Shown: positions 1-8,369, counted from the first letter of the stretch. The stretch: DNA of 38,423 nt from Acidobacteriota bacterium (GCA_013289875.1 JABCZC010000041.1:1-38423), one strand, 5' to 3'. Numbers and translations: made by a program. The notes: generated from the letters alone by a model not told the origin.

Positions 1-786
1 GGATCATCCGGCGTCACCAGCGGTGGAAATGGGTCAAACAGTGTCAAACACACCCTGGGAGATACGGAGGCCCAGCAATTCACAAACCGCAGCACGCTGC
101 ACTCCGCCATGAACGACATCGCCTATGAGACGGGTGGTGAAGCCATCTTCGGATCGAATGATCTGGCAGGCGCGCTGCGCCGCAGCATCGAAGATGGGTC
201 GAACTATTACACCCTCGCTTACCGGCCGCAGAATCACGACTGGGACGGGAAATTCCGGAAGATTGCGGTTGAGATGGCTGACCACGGCTACTCTCTGAGC
301 TATCGTCGAGGCTACTTCGCCTTCGCCGACCAGATCACGACCGAGGACACGGCGCAGGCCCTCAACGTCGCGCTTCAGCCGGGAGCACCCGAATCGACTT
401 TGCTGCTGCTTAAGGGAAAAATCGATCTGCCCGATGCTCAGCAGCCTGACATTCACGTGGAGACTACGGTCGACCCGGCCGCCGTCGACTTCTCCACCGA
501 CGCCGCTGGTCACCGCCACGCAAAATTGCTCGTGTTGCTGGTCGCGCTCAGCGACTCTCTCAATCAACCGGAAAACCCGCCGCAAACCTCCGGCGTCATC
601 CGGCTCGATCTTGATCCCGCCACTTACGCCGGCATCCTCAAGGACGGCATCCGCTTCCAGCAGAAGCTCACCCTGAAGCCCGGCCGCTACCGCATGCGCA
701 TCGGCGTGACCGATATGAACAACAAACGCCTGGGCACGCTCGACATGCCAGTCGAGATCGGCTCGCCGGCAGCAACCGGGTATTAA
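1..786 (+). CDS. VWFA-domain-type acidobacterial protein, C-terminal part (5'-truncated)
   Basis: The frame is open from the first base of the window to TAA at 784-786, so the gene begins upstream. The visible part resembles the C-terminal portion of acidobacterial 'VWFA-related' secreted proteins: a segment reading AMNDIAYETGGEAIFG, then SNYYTLAYRPQNHDWDG, then a strand-rich tail. In that family the pattern T-G-G-x-A followed by Y-x-L-x-Y closes the von Willebrand factor A domain, which usually binds a metal ion and mediates protein contacts outside the membrane. The MIDAS motif and any signal peptide would lie upstream and cannot be checked. An internal ATG at 109 could be mistaken for a start, but coding sequence runs through it. 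The exact function is unknown. Confidence 0.8.
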   Translation, partial: GSSGVTSGGNGSNSVKHTLGDTEAQQFTNRSTLHSAMNDIAYETGGEAIFGSNDLAGALRRSIEDGSNYYTLAYRPQNHDWDGKFRKIAVEMADHGYSLSYRRGYFAFADQITTEDTAQALNVALQPGAPESTLLLLKGKIDLPDAQQPDIHVETTVDPAAVDFSTDAAGHRHAKLLVLLVALSDSLNQPENPPQTSGVIRLDLDPATYAGILKDGIRFQQKLTLKPGRYRMRIGVTDMNNKRLGTLDMPVEIGSPAATGY

Positions 787-829
787 TCACTGAGCGCGAT
801 GCCGCTGCACCATTCGGCAGCAGCCTCGC

Positions 830-1408
830 TTACTGCTTCGCCATATCGAGGTCGATGGTCAGGGGGACGTCGTCGCCCACCATAGAAGGCGGGTACTTCG
901 TCGCAATGCCGAAGTCTGTTCGTTTGACCGTTGTCGTGGCCGAGAAGCCGCAATGCGGCTTTTTATCCATCCCTGTGACTGGACCCCTGGGACCTTGCAC
1001 CTGCAGGACCACTGGCTTGGTAACCCCATGTAGCGTCAGATTGCCTGAGACCGTCAGGCCGCCGCTGATCTTGCTGACGCTCGTGCTTGTGAAAGTGGCA
1101 GTTGGGAACTGCGCGACATCGAAGAAATGGTCGCTCTTCAGATCTGCGTCGCGGGGCGCAACGCCGGTGTCCACAGTCGTCGTATCGATCGTCACGTTGA
1201 CAGTGGACTTTGTGATATCGCCTTCGTTCCAGACGATCGAGCCGCCGATATTCCCGAAGTGGCCGCGAACCTGCGAAAGGCTCATGTGCAATATGGAAAA
1301 ATCGACTCCGCTATGTGCTTTGTCCGGGACCCAGGTGGAGGTCTGTGCAAGCGCCGATGATGTCGCAAGCGCCACGATGCCGAGAAATAAAGCCATGCGT
1401 CTGATCAT
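830..1408 (-). CDS. YceI family periplasmic lipid-binding-like protein
   Basis: A 192-residue protein. Residues 1-21 form a signal peptide ending in SALAQ. The mature part starts TSTWVPDKAHSGVDFSILHM, the usual opening of YceI proteins, and contains the family pattern SDHFFDVAQFPTATFTSTSV near residues 90-112. YceI proteins are periplasmic lipocalin-like beta barrels that bind isoprenoid-type lipids; the ligand here is unknown. The ATG at 1408 is preceded by a good ribosome site (GAGGA). The gene converges with the VWFA gene (44 bp between stops) and diverges from the pseudo-receiver. The family call is firm; the physiological role is not. Confidence 0.93.
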   Translation of the reverse strand: MIRRMALFLGIVALATSSALAQTSTWVPDKAHSGVDFSILHMSLSQVRGHFGNIGGSIVWNEGDITKSTVNVTIDTTTVDTGVAPRDADLKSDHFFDVAQFPTATFTSTSVSKISGGLTVSGNLTLHGVTKPVVLQVQGPRGPVTGMDKKPHCGFSATTTVKRTDFGIATKYPPSMVGDDVPLTIDLDMAKQ

Positions 1409-1660
1409 TCAAAAGATCCTCTGTTCAATGGGTCTTTGAAACCGGCGTGCAGCGAGCACCGAATCCTTCATGGATCGGAACAACAGCCCGTCTCCCCCTT
1501 ATACACCCTGCTGAGTGTCGCCTGTCTCCCATGCGGCGTGCCTCGGCAGGTCATTGATTACAAAGTTGTAATTTGCACGAACTATGCCGGTGACGAGATT
1601 GAAGAAAAAGCCTGACTCTGATAATTTTTTGCTCAGTGAATTTCAACAGCTGGTCTCAAC
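1409..1660. other. Divergent intergenic region upstream of the YceI and pseudo-receiver genes
   Basis: A stretch of 252 bp between two divergent genes, with no credible ORF. It must hold both promoters. The only clear structure is the perfect inverted repeat at 1557-1572, listed separately. An AT-rich run around 1612-1632 lies closer to the plus-strand gene. Confidence 0.5.
1557..1572. promoter_or_regulatory. Operator-like perfect inverted repeat
   Basis: The sequence ATTACAA-AG-TTGTAAT has two perfect 7-bp arms with a 2-bp spacer. It contains TACA and TGTA half-sites, a pattern seen in operators of BlaI/MecI/CopY-type repressors. It lies 89 bp upstream of the pseudo-receiver start and 149 bp upstream of the YceI start. 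Binding by any repressor is inferred from symmetry only. Confidence 0.45.
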
Positions 1661-2038
1661 ATGGCTTGTGCTGCCCATCTTTTGTGCGTCGGCCGGGATG
1701 AGTTGTTGCTTCGGACGCGGAGCATGGTTCTGCAAAGCTGCTTTCTGGTAGAGACGGCTTCCAGCCTCGCGGAGGTGGATAGCGCGGTTTCCAGGCGGCG
1801 ATTCGATCTCGTGATTTTATGTCGCTCTCTTCGATCCGATGAGCATGACGCTATCACTGAACTGGTGCGCTACTATTGGCCAAACACAAAATTTCTTCGC
1901 CTGAGCGCCCTCGGCGATGATCCTGGGGGTGGCTCCGGGCCTGCACTGCTCGCAAAGCTCTGTGCCACATATGGCTGTGAGATAGCTTCGCAAGAACCAG
2001 ATGGTAATGTTGTGAAGCTGTCTACGTTTACCCGCTGA
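1661..2038 (+). CDS. Orphan degenerate receiver-domain protein
   Basis: A 125-residue protein that follows a response-regulator receiver fold along most of its length: an N-terminal strand (HLLCVGRDELLL), ETASSLAEVDSAVSRRRFDLVIL for alpha2-beta3, and WPNTKFLRLSA for beta4. The phospho-acceptor aspartate that should end the FDLVIL strand is a cysteine (Cys54 in DLVILCRSL), the paired acidic residues of the first loop are reduced to RDE, and the conserved lysine after beta5 is absent. There is no output domain. Canonical phosphorylation is therefore unlikely; it may be a protein-interaction or redox-responsive pseudo-receiver. Acidobacteria seem to carry several similar proteins, but that is from memory. 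No kinase is adjacent. The ribosome site is weak. Confidence 0.75.
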   Translation: MACAAHLLCVGRDELLLRTRSMVLQSCFLVETASSLAEVDSAVSRRRFDLVILCRSLRSDEHDAITELVRYYWPNTKFLRLSALGDDPGGGSGPALLAKLCATYGCEIASQEPDGNVVKLSTFTR

Positions 2039-2131
2039 AGATCACAGAGTATACCTGCTTGAGTATCGTCTCGCGAGAGTGAGTGCGCGCGCGAGCGGAT
2101 CGACCCGGCCAGCGAGTATCATTCCATCCAC

Positions 2132-2515
2132 ATGGCTTTTGCTCTTGACCAACTCGACCACCTCGTTCTCACCGTAGCCAATATTGACGCCGCTATCGAC
2201 TTCTATACCGAAGTCCTGGGCATGGACCCGGTCACTCTCGACGGCCGCAAGTCCCTCACCTTCGGCACGCAGACGATCAAGCTGCACCAGCGCGGCCACG
2301 AGTCCAGCCCCCATGCGGCGCACCCGATGGCAGGCTCCGCCGACCTTTGCTTCGTCACCAGCACACCTCTCGACGAAGTCATCCGTTACGTCACCGATTT
2401 GCGAGTGCACATCGAAGCCGGCCCCATCGAGCGCAACGGAGCCATGGGCAAAATCCGCTCCGTTTATTTCCGCGATCCCGATCGCAACTTGATCGAAATC
2501 GCCAATTATCTCTGA
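2132..2515 (+). CDS. VOC (glyoxalase/bleomycin-resistance fold) family protein
   Basis: A 127-residue single-domain protein with the vicinal-oxygen-chelate pattern: LDHLVLTVANIDAAIDFYTEV at the start, giving a possible metal-ligand His10, and YFRDPDRNLIEIANYL at the end, giving a ligand Glu near residue 122. The middle carries TIKLHQRGHE. The arrangement resembles the glyoxalase-domain GLOD5-like or 'VOC family virulence protein' group. Metal-dependent chemistry on a small substrate is typical of the fold, but the substrate cannot be told. It is 30 bp upstream of the KdsC-like gene on the same strand, so co-transcription is likely. Confidence 0.88.
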   Translation: MAFALDQLDHLVLTVANIDAAIDFYTEVLGMDPVTLDGRKSLTFGTQTIKLHQRGHESSPHAAHPMAGSADLCFVTSTPLDEVIRYVTDLRVHIEAGPIERNGAMGKIRSVYFRDPDRNLIEIANYL

Positions 2516-2545
2516 GCCGCAATGAGACGCAGGTAAAATCGAGCC

Positions 2546-3100
2546 ATGCCAGAGAACGCCTCGCTCACCGTAACCGACCGCGCCAAAAAAATCCGTCTTT
2601 TTCTCATGGACGTCGATGGCACCCTCACCGACGGCGGCGTCTGCCTGATTTCGCTGCCCAACGACGGAGGCATCGCCGAGATGAAGGTCTTCGATGCGCA
2701 CGACGGTCAGGGCCTGAGCCTTGCGCACACCATGGGCATCAGGACCGGATTCATCACCGGCCGCAAGTCGCCTGCCGTCAGGCGCCGTGCCGAAGAGCTG
2801 CATGTGGAGTTCGTCTACCTCGGCCAGGCCACCAAGATGGCCGCTTACGAGGAGTGTATGCAAAAGGCCGGAGTCACCGAGGACGAGGTCGCCTATCTGG
2901 GTGATGATCTTCCCGACATGCCCCTCGCGCGCAGGTCCGGCCTGGCTGTCGCTGTCAATGACGCTGCCTTCGAGCTCAAAGCCGTCTGCCATTACATCAC
3001 CCAGGCCCGCGGCGGCAAAGGAGCGGCCCGCGAAGTCATCGAGCTTATCCTCAAATCTCAGGGCCGATGGGAAGAAGCGGTTCCCAAGGCGCTGGCGTAA
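2546..3100 (+). CDS. kdsC: KdsC-like HAD-superfamily phosphatase (3-deoxy-D-manno-octulosonate 8-phosphate phosphatase family)
   Basis: A 184-residue HAD phosphatase without a cap domain, the size of KdsC. HAD motif I is FLMDVDGTLTDGGV, with catalytic Asp22 and Asp24; motif II is GFITGRKS; motif IV is YLGDDLPDMPLARRSGL. KdsC enzymes hydrolyse KDO 8-phosphate to KDO for the lipopolysaccharide core and act as cytoplasmic tetramers. Related phosphatases use other sugar phosphates (for example N-acylneuraminate 9-phosphate), and no other kds gene is in view, so the substrate assignment is tentative. An insertion (VCLISLPNDGGIAEMK) after motif I is slightly longer than usual. It sits between the VOC gene and the phosphotransacylase, all on the plus strand. 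Confidence 0.82.
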   Translation: MPENASLTVTDRAKKIRLFLMDVDGTLTDGGVCLISLPNDGGIAEMKVFDAHDGQGLSLAHTMGIRTGFITGRKSPAVRRRAEELHVEFVYLGQATKMAAYEECMQKAGVTEDEVAYLGDDLPDMPLARRSGLAVAVNDAAFELKAVCHYITQARGGKGAAREVIELILKSQGRWEEAVPKALA

Positions 3101-3133
3101 CCGTGGGGATCGCCGACCGCAGAAAGTAGAACC

Positions 3134-4084
3134 ATGACTCAGGAGAGCGGAACCGGGAAAGTGGAGCGGCTGCTGACGATATGCAGGCATCTGGAACCCG
3201 TTCCAACCGCGGTGGCGCATCCATGCGAGGCCTCTGCGCTCTCCGGCGCGATCGAGGCGGCGCACCAGGGACTCATTGTGCCTATCCTGGTTGGCCCACG
3301 CGCAAAGATCGAGGCAACGGCCAAATCCGCCCAGGTTGACCTCAGCGGCTTTGAAATCGTTGACGTTCCGCACAGCAACGCGGCGGCTGCCAAGGCGGTC
3401 GAACTGGTGCGCGAAGCCCGGGCAGAGCTACTCATGAAGGGCAGCCTGCACACCGACGAATTGATCGCCGCCGTCGTTGCCCGTGATGGCGGCCTGCGCA
3501 CCGGCCGCCGGATCAGCCACATTTTTATTATGGACGTCCCGGCCTACCACAAGGTTCTGTTTGTCACGGACGGGGCCATCAACATCGCGCCGACGTTGGA
3601 AGACAAGGTGGACATTTGTCAAAACGCGATCGATCTGCTTGCCTCACTCCATATCGACAAACCTAAGGTCGCAATTCTTGCCGCGGTCGAATTTGTCACC
3701 TCCAAGATGCCCTCCACCATCGATGCAGCCGCCCTTTGCAAAATGGCCGAGCGGGGACAGATCGCCGGCGGCATCCTGGACGGGCCGCTCGCGTTCGACA
3801 ATGCCATCAGCAAGGAGGCTGCGGAAACCAAAGGCATCCGCTCCGCGGTCGCGGGCGATCCCGACATCCTTCTCGCTCCGGATCTCGAAGCTGGAAACAT
3901 CCTCGCCAAGCAACTCGCCTTTCTGGCCAACGCCGACAGCGCCGGGCTGGTCATGGGGGCCCGGGTACCGATCATTCTCACCAGCCGCGCCGATAGCGTG
4001 CGCTCTCGCATTGCCAGTTGCGCCGTCGCTATGCTAGAGGCTCATGCGCAGCGCAGGAAAGCGGCAAGGCATCTGTCGGGATAA
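3134..4084 (+). CDS. Phosphate acetyl/butyryltransferase family protein
   Basis: A 316-residue protein matching the compact phosphotransacylase family (Pta/Ptb). Visible signatures are LLMKGSLHTDELI near residues 99-111, DGPLAFDNAIS near 217-227, GDPDILLAPDLEAGN near 242-256 and GARVPIILTSRAD near 275-287. These enzymes interconvert acyl-CoA and acyl phosphate. No acetate or butyrate kinase is nearby, so acyl-chain specificity and direction are unknown; the short form without a DRTGG or MaoC domain often prefers butyryl or acetyl groups. The gene starts 34 bp after the KdsC-like gene, probably in one transcript. The next gene lies 172 bp away. Confidence 0.9.
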   Translation: MTQESGTGKVERLLTICRHLEPVPTAVAHPCEASALSGAIEAAHQGLIVPILVGPRAKIEATAKSAQVDLSGFEIVDVPHSNAAAAKAVELVREARAELLMKGSLHTDELIAAVVARDGGLRTGRRISHIFIMDVPAYHKVLFVTDGAINIAPTLEDKVDICQNAIDLLASLHIDKPKVAILAAVEFVTSKMPSTIDAAALCKMAERGQIAGGILDGPLAFDNAISKEAAETKGIRSAVAGDPDILLAPDLEAGNILAKQLAFLANADSAGLVMGARVPIILTSRADSVRSRIASCAVAMLEAHAQRRKAARHLSG

Positions 4085-4256
4085 TTCGACCCGGGAAAGA
4101 TATTTCGCCCTGCGTCGCAAATCAAACATGCTTGCGATTGCTGGTTCAACCTTATCCAACAGCAGAAGAAATGCCAGCCCGATTGTCCAGGTTGCGCAGA
4201 GAGAGATACTAGCCTAGAATCGCCAAGCTATTGAGTTCCGGCAAAGGATGTCCGTT

Positions 4257-5648
4257 ATGAACTCCAGGACCAAAACGCTGACTATGGCAGCTCAGCGTCT
4301 ACTTGTTGTGATCTGCGTGGTTGCACTTCTACCCGGAGACACTCTTGCGGATATGTCGCCGGTTCAGGCAGGGCAGACGCCTGCGGCAGCAAATACTGCG
4401 GCCACGATTCCGCCTGACCAATTGGATTCACTCGTGGCGCCGATCGCCCTCTATCCCGACCCGTTGCTCGCCCAGGTTCTGGCAGCTTCTACGTATCCTC
4501 TCGAAATCATCCAGCTCCAGCAGTGGCTCACCAAAAATCCAGGGCTGAAAGACAAGGCGCTCGTCGACGCTGTGGAGAAGCAGCCTTGGGACCCAAGTGT
4601 CCAGGCCATGGCCGCGCTTCCTGATGTGGTGAAACGACTGGCGGACGACATCCAGTGGACGACGGACCTCGGCAATGCGTTTCTAGCGCAGGAAAGCGAC
4701 GTGATGAAAGCGGTCCAGCGTATGCGTAAGAAGGCCGAGGGCACGGGTAATTTGAAGTCGAGTGAACAGCAAAAGGTGGAGACCAAGGTTGTCGATAGCC
4801 AGAGCGTAATCGTTATAGAACAGGCGAATCCGCAAGTCGTGTACGTGCCCTCCTACAATCCCACGGTGGTTTACGGGCCTCCTGCTTATCCATATCCACC
4901 TATCTACTATCCGCCGCCGGGATATTACGCCGCCGGTATGGCGATCTCTTTTGGCGTGGGTCTGGCAATGGGAGCGGCGTGGGGTGGCGGCTGGGGCTGG
5001 GGATGCGGCTGGGGAGGCAACAACAACATCACCATCAACAACAATAATAATTTCAACCGCAACACCAATATCAACGGCGGAAACAGGAACAACATTAACG
5101 GCGGAAATCGCCCGTCGCAGCTGCCTTCAGGTGGACGCGGTAACGGCACGTGGCAGCATAATCCGCAGCACCGGGGCGGGGCGCCGTATGGAGATCGGGG
5201 AACGGCAGACCGTTTTGGCGGCTCGGCTCGTGGCGACTCACTGGCCAACCGGCAGGCAGGCGCACGGAATCAGGTCGGGCGTCAGGGTGGAAATCTGGGC
5301 AGTAATAATCGCGGCGGAGTTGGTGGTGCAGGCGGAGCTGGTAACCGCGGAGGCGTTGGTGGTGCTGGCGGGGTTGGTGGTGCAGGCGGAGCCGGTAACC
5401 GCGGAGGGGTTGGTGGTGCTGGCGGGGTTGGCGGCGCGGGGAACCGCGGCGGCGCAGGCGGAGCGAACAGCATTGGCGGCAGGAATCTCGGGAACAGCAA
5501 CGCCGGGAACCGCGGCGCATTCGGTGGCGGAAGCGGAGGATTCAATGGAGCCAGCACCCGACAGAACAGCAGCCGGGGCGCTTCGAGCATGGGATCGCGC
5601 GGCGGCGGCGGGGCGAGCCGGGGCGGCGGTGGTGGACGGCGCAGGTGA
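4257..5648 (+). CDS. DUF3300 domain-containing secreted protein with Gly/Asn-rich tail
   Basis: The N-terminal segment is a signal peptide (hydrophobic LLVVICVVALLPG, cleavage around TLA-DM). The DUF3300 region follows, from LDSLVAPIALYPDPLLAQVLAASTYPLE to QVVYVPSYNPTVVYG (about residues 59-210). A hydrophobic PPGYYAAGMAISFGVGLAMGAAWGGGWG segment comes next, then about 200 residues of low-complexity sequence built from NINGGN, GGAGNRGGVGGAGG and similar units, ending in a Gly/Arg tail. The tail looks disordered. ATG at 4257 is chosen over ATG at 4248 because AAAGGA sits about 8 nt before it. DUF3300 genes often accompany DUF2950 genes, and one follows here within 30 bp. The function is unknown. 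Confidence 0.92.
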   Translation: MNSRTKTLTMAAQRLLVVICVVALLPGDTLADMSPVQAGQTPAAANTAATIPPDQLDSLVAPIALYPDPLLAQVLAASTYPLEIIQLQQWLTKNPGLKDKALVDAVEKQPWDPSVQAMAALPDVVKRLADDIQWTTDLGNAFLAQESDVMKAVQRMRKKAEGTGNLKSSEQQKVETKVVDSQSVIVIEQANPQVVYVPSYNPTVVYGPPAYPYPPIYYPPPGYYAAGMAISFGVGLAMGAAWGGGWGWGCGWGGNNNITINNNNNFNRNTNINGGNRNNINGGNRPSQLPSGGRGNGTWQHNPQHRGGAPYGDRGTADRFGGSARGDSLANRQAGARNQVGRQGGNLGSNNRGGVGGAGGAGNRGGVGGAGGVGGAGGAGNRGGVGGAGGVGGAGNRGGAGGANSIGGRNLGNSNAGNRGAFGGGSGGFNGASTRQNSSRGASSMGSRGGGGASRGGGGGRRR

Positions 5649-5673
5649 CGGGATGAAAGACGACCAGAGGAGC

Positions 5674-6693
5674 ATGACGATGAAGCCAACAGCTCAGAAG
5701 AAAGTCTACGGATTGACCCTGCTTGCGGGAGTTATCGCCTGGACGTCTATGTCGATGCCTGTCGTTCTCGCGCAGGAGGCTCCGGCACAAGGAACAGCGG
5801 CAGCGCCTGCAATGACGGCAACGCCGGCCAAATCCGCATCGCCATCCGGCGGAGCAGAGTTGTTCGACAGCCCGCAAGCGGCGGGGGATGCCGTTCTAAA
5901 GGCGGCTAGCGATTACGATACGGATGCGCTGGCGAAGATCTTCGGACCTGACGGGAAAGAGGTCTACGCTACCGGCGACGCCGTCCAGGACAAGAACCGC
6001 GCCGAAGAGTTTGTCGCTGAGGCAAAGGAAAAGATGGAGATATCTGTCGATCCGAAGACCGGAAGGCGCGCAATTGTGATCGTGGGTAAAGAGGACTGGC
6101 CGATGCCGGTGCCTCTGGCGAAGACAGGAAGCAAATGGTATTTCGACACCAAGGCCGGCATGCGGGAGTTGTTGTATCGGCGGATCGGCTCCAATGAACT
6201 GGATGCTATTGAAATCTGCCGCGGCTACGTGGACGCACAGGAGGAGTACGCGTTGAAGCCGCGCGTGGGTTACAACGTGAACCAGTATGCGCAGCGCATC
6301 GTCAGTACTCCCGGGACGCAGGATGGCCTGGCGTGGAAGAATGCGGACGGGACGTGGGGCGGCCCGATCGGCGAAAACATTGCCAACGCGATCCTTGAAG
6401 GCTATTCGAGCCGCGAGCAACCGTATCATGGGTACTTCTTCAAGGTCCTCAAAGGGCAGGGGCCTGACGCTCCGCTGGGACGGCTCAATTATGTAATCAA
6501 AGGCGTCATGATCGGAGGCTTTGGACTGGTCGCGGCGCCGGCGCAATATCGTGTGACGGGAGTGAAGACATTTATCGTCAGCAACGATGGCGTTGTCTAC
6601 CAGAAGGATTTTGGTCCCACGACCCTCGACGATTTCAAGAAGATGGAACTCTTCAACCCCGATAAATCCTGGACCCCGGTTCCAGATGAATAA
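5674..6693 (+). CDS. DUF2950 family secreted protein
   Basis: A secreted protein of about 340 residues. The N-terminus (MTMKPTAQKK, hydrophobic VYGLTLLAGVIAWTSMSM, then VVLAQE) is a signal peptide, followed by an Ala/Pro linker and the DUF2950 domain from LFDSPQAAGDAVLKAASDYD. Characteristic stretches are KTGSKWYFDTKAGMRELLYRRIGSNELDAI and the C-terminal NDGVVYQKDFGPTTLDDFKKM. The frame stays open back into the DUF3300 gene, but that part is a shadow of the Gly-rich tail. ATG codons at 5653, 5674 and 5680 are possible; 5674 is preferred because of AGAGGAG just upstream. It is tightly linked to the DUF3300 gene, suggesting a two-gene operon for an envelope function not yet described. Confidence 0.9.
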   Translation: MTMKPTAQKKVYGLTLLAGVIAWTSMSMPVVLAQEAPAQGTAAAPAMTATPAKSASPSGGAELFDSPQAAGDAVLKAASDYDTDALAKIFGPDGKEVYATGDAVQDKNRAEEFVAEAKEKMEISVDPKTGRRAIVIVGKEDWPMPVPLAKTGSKWYFDTKAGMRELLYRRIGSNELDAIEICRGYVDAQEEYALKPRVGYNVNQYAQRIVSTPGTQDGLAWKNADGTWGGPIGENIANAILEGYSSREQPYHGYFFKVLKGQGPDAPLGRLNYVIKGVMIGGFGLVAAPAQYRVTGVKTFIVSNDGVVYQKDFGPTTLDDFKKMELFNPDKSWTPVPDE

Positions 6694-6752
6694 ATGATTC
6701 CTTCGGCTTTCTCGAATACGGCAACTGCTCTCGCAACTCCGCTGCTTCTTCG

Positions 6753-7235
6753 CTAGCGACCTGGCAGATACCTCCGCCACTCCTCGCTCTCAGCGATTTG
6801 TTTGAGCCGCCCAAAGCGTCTCTTCATCAGCCCGCGAATATCTCGCACCAACACCGATTGGCCGATCAGGTCTCCTGCTCTTCCCCACGGCATCGTGAAA
6901 CGCACTTCATCCCGAAGCAGCACGCTGCCGTCGCCTCGGTCGCTGAAGTTGTGGCCATGCTCGAACGAGGCGAATCACCCGGCAATCATGCGATCACGGA
7001 AAAACACCGGCAGCTCGAACTGCTCAATGAGGCTCTCGTGAAACTGGGGCAAACCCAGCCGCCATCCCTCCCATCGCACCGTGTCGCCGCCGGTCACGAA
7101 GCCTGACATACGCCCGCTGATCGGCATTCTCAATTCCTGGGCAACGATTTCCACGCTGGTTGAAAGTAGGAAGCAGCGCTCGATCGGCGCATGCACGACG
7201 ATCTCGTCTCGCACGACAAATTCCCGGGCCGTCAA
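6753..7235 (-). pseudogene. SRPBCC (START-like) family gene interrupted by one in-frame TGA
   Basis: Reading the minus strand from TTG at 7235, the sequence encodes TAREFVVRDEIVVHAPIERCF and continues through VRWEGWRLGLPQFHESLIEQF and PVFFRDRMIAG. It then meets TGA at 6977-6975 (codon 87). The same frame continues without a gap: FASFEHGHNFSDRGDG, LLRDEVRFTMPWGRAGDLIG and FGRLKQIAESEEWRRYL, to TAG at 6753. Both halves match one SRPBCC hydrophobic-ligand-binding domain of about 160 residues, and the break falls inside the conserved G-x-F-x-x-F-x-H segment. A single substitution (for example CGA to TGA) or a sequencing error explains it; a programmed readthrough is possible but unsupported. TTG is the only usable start because TAG lies three codons upstream. 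Confidence 0.8.
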
Positions 7236-7285
7236 TCGATGCTACAGACCCAATGTTTGTTATAGGCGTTGATTCTCGGCTTCCC

Positions 7286-8203
7286 TTATTGGCCCTCAGC
7301 AGTCGCAGAGCTCCGGCTGATGCGCAACGCGTGTGCTTTTCCGCCCCTCTGGTAACGATGACGAGTGCGGTACACATAGTGGCCGATCAGCCAGCCCGCA
7401 GCGCCTCCGACCAGAACATCGGATGGAAAATGCTGTTGGCCAAGCACCCTCGTTACGCTGACGCCGGTGGCCGCGGTATACACGGCAATCTGAGTCCACA
7501 GCGCCGGGTATTCTCCGGCGATCACCGCTGCCGTCGCCCATGCGAGAGTGCTGTGAGCCGAAGGAAACGAGGAATTGGGTCCTGCGCTGCCCTGGAAGAA
7601 ATGTCCCTGGGCATTGTCAACGTCGGGCCTCTCGCGCCAGAAGATCAGCTTCATGCCCTGTTCCACGATGGCTGCGTCCACGACCGCCTCTCCTCCGAGA
7701 ATGCCGGCTTCGTGCGCCTGAGCGGCCTCATGGAAATCGCCTAAATACAGCGCCGCCGGGACAAAAAGAATCCCGCCCAGCAGCCCGTTCGACCAATTTG
7801 TATTGGTCTGGTTGAAGCCGGGATTATGCGAAACGACCGAGGACATCGTGTGGTGGTCGGTGGCAATCGCAGCTCCGGTAGCCCCGGCAAGAGGAACGAG
7901 CCACACCAGGTCATTTGTACGAATGCGCACCGGGCTGGTCCAGATCGCCGCCTGGTCCTTCAGGATATGGAGGGGCGTATTGCCCAGCGTCACGGCATTA
8001 TGGTCTTCGTCTGCCTGATTGTCGGGGTGGACATGGGGAGCATCGGGCAAGGACGTAGTTGAGCTCTCGGACGGCTGGACATCCGGCCGTTGACCTGCCG
8101 CGGGAACACAACAGCTCAGCATCAGAATGCAAGGGAGGAGCAGGCCGACCAGTCCGGTAGCCGAAAAATCGAAGTTCATCTTCCCGTGGAACATTTTTGT
8201 CAT
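7286..8203 (-). CDS. PAP2-family (type 2 phosphatidic acid phosphatase) membrane-associated phosphatase
   Basis: Carries the three-part PAP2 signature: K-x6-R-P in KLIFWRERP (about residues 185-193), PSAH in SSFPSAHS (about 214-217), and R-x5-H-x3-D in TRVLGQQHFPSD (about 252-262). The N-terminus has a hydrophobic stretch (TGLVGLLLPCILMLSCCVP) acting as signal peptide or anchor, then a Ser/His/Asp-rich linker. Such enzymes hydrolyse lipid phosphates such as phosphatidate or undecaprenyl diphosphate on the outer face of the membrane. ATG at 8203 is preferred over GTG at 8221 because GGAGAG precedes it. It stands just upstream of the broken SRPBCC gene on the same strand. Confidence 0.92.
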   Translation of the reverse strand: MTKMFHGKMNFDFSATGLVGLLLPCILMLSCCVPAAGQRPDVQPSESSTTSLPDAPHVHPDNQADEDHNAVTLGNTPLHILKDQAAIWTSPVRIRTNDLVWLVPLAGATGAAIATDHHTMSSVVSHNPGFNQTNTNWSNGLLGGILFVPAALYLGDFHEAAQAHEAGILGGEAVVDAAIVEQGMKLIFWRERPDVDNAQGHFFQGSAGPNSSFPSAHSTLAWATAAVIAGEYPALWTQIAVYTAATGVSVTRVLGQQHFPSDVLVGGAAGWLIGHYVYRTRHRYQRGGKAHALRISRSSATAEGQ

Positions 8204-8369
8204 GCGTCCGGGTCTCTCCACTTGCCCCGGCCGCCAGAATCGACAGACCTGTGTGTCTCGGAAAGGTCAAAGAGTGTCAGACGGGGGTATCCTTATCCCC
8301 CATATTAGCCTGCGACTCGTCATTCCTTCATGAACTCTTGGTAATCCGCTGCCAGTCTGTCCCGCTAAG

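Noticed and set aside
4951..5652. N-terminal extension of the DUF2950 frame into the DUF3300 gene
   Set aside because: The extension is a +1 shadow of the Gly-rich repeats; a signal peptide and ribosome site place the start near 5674.
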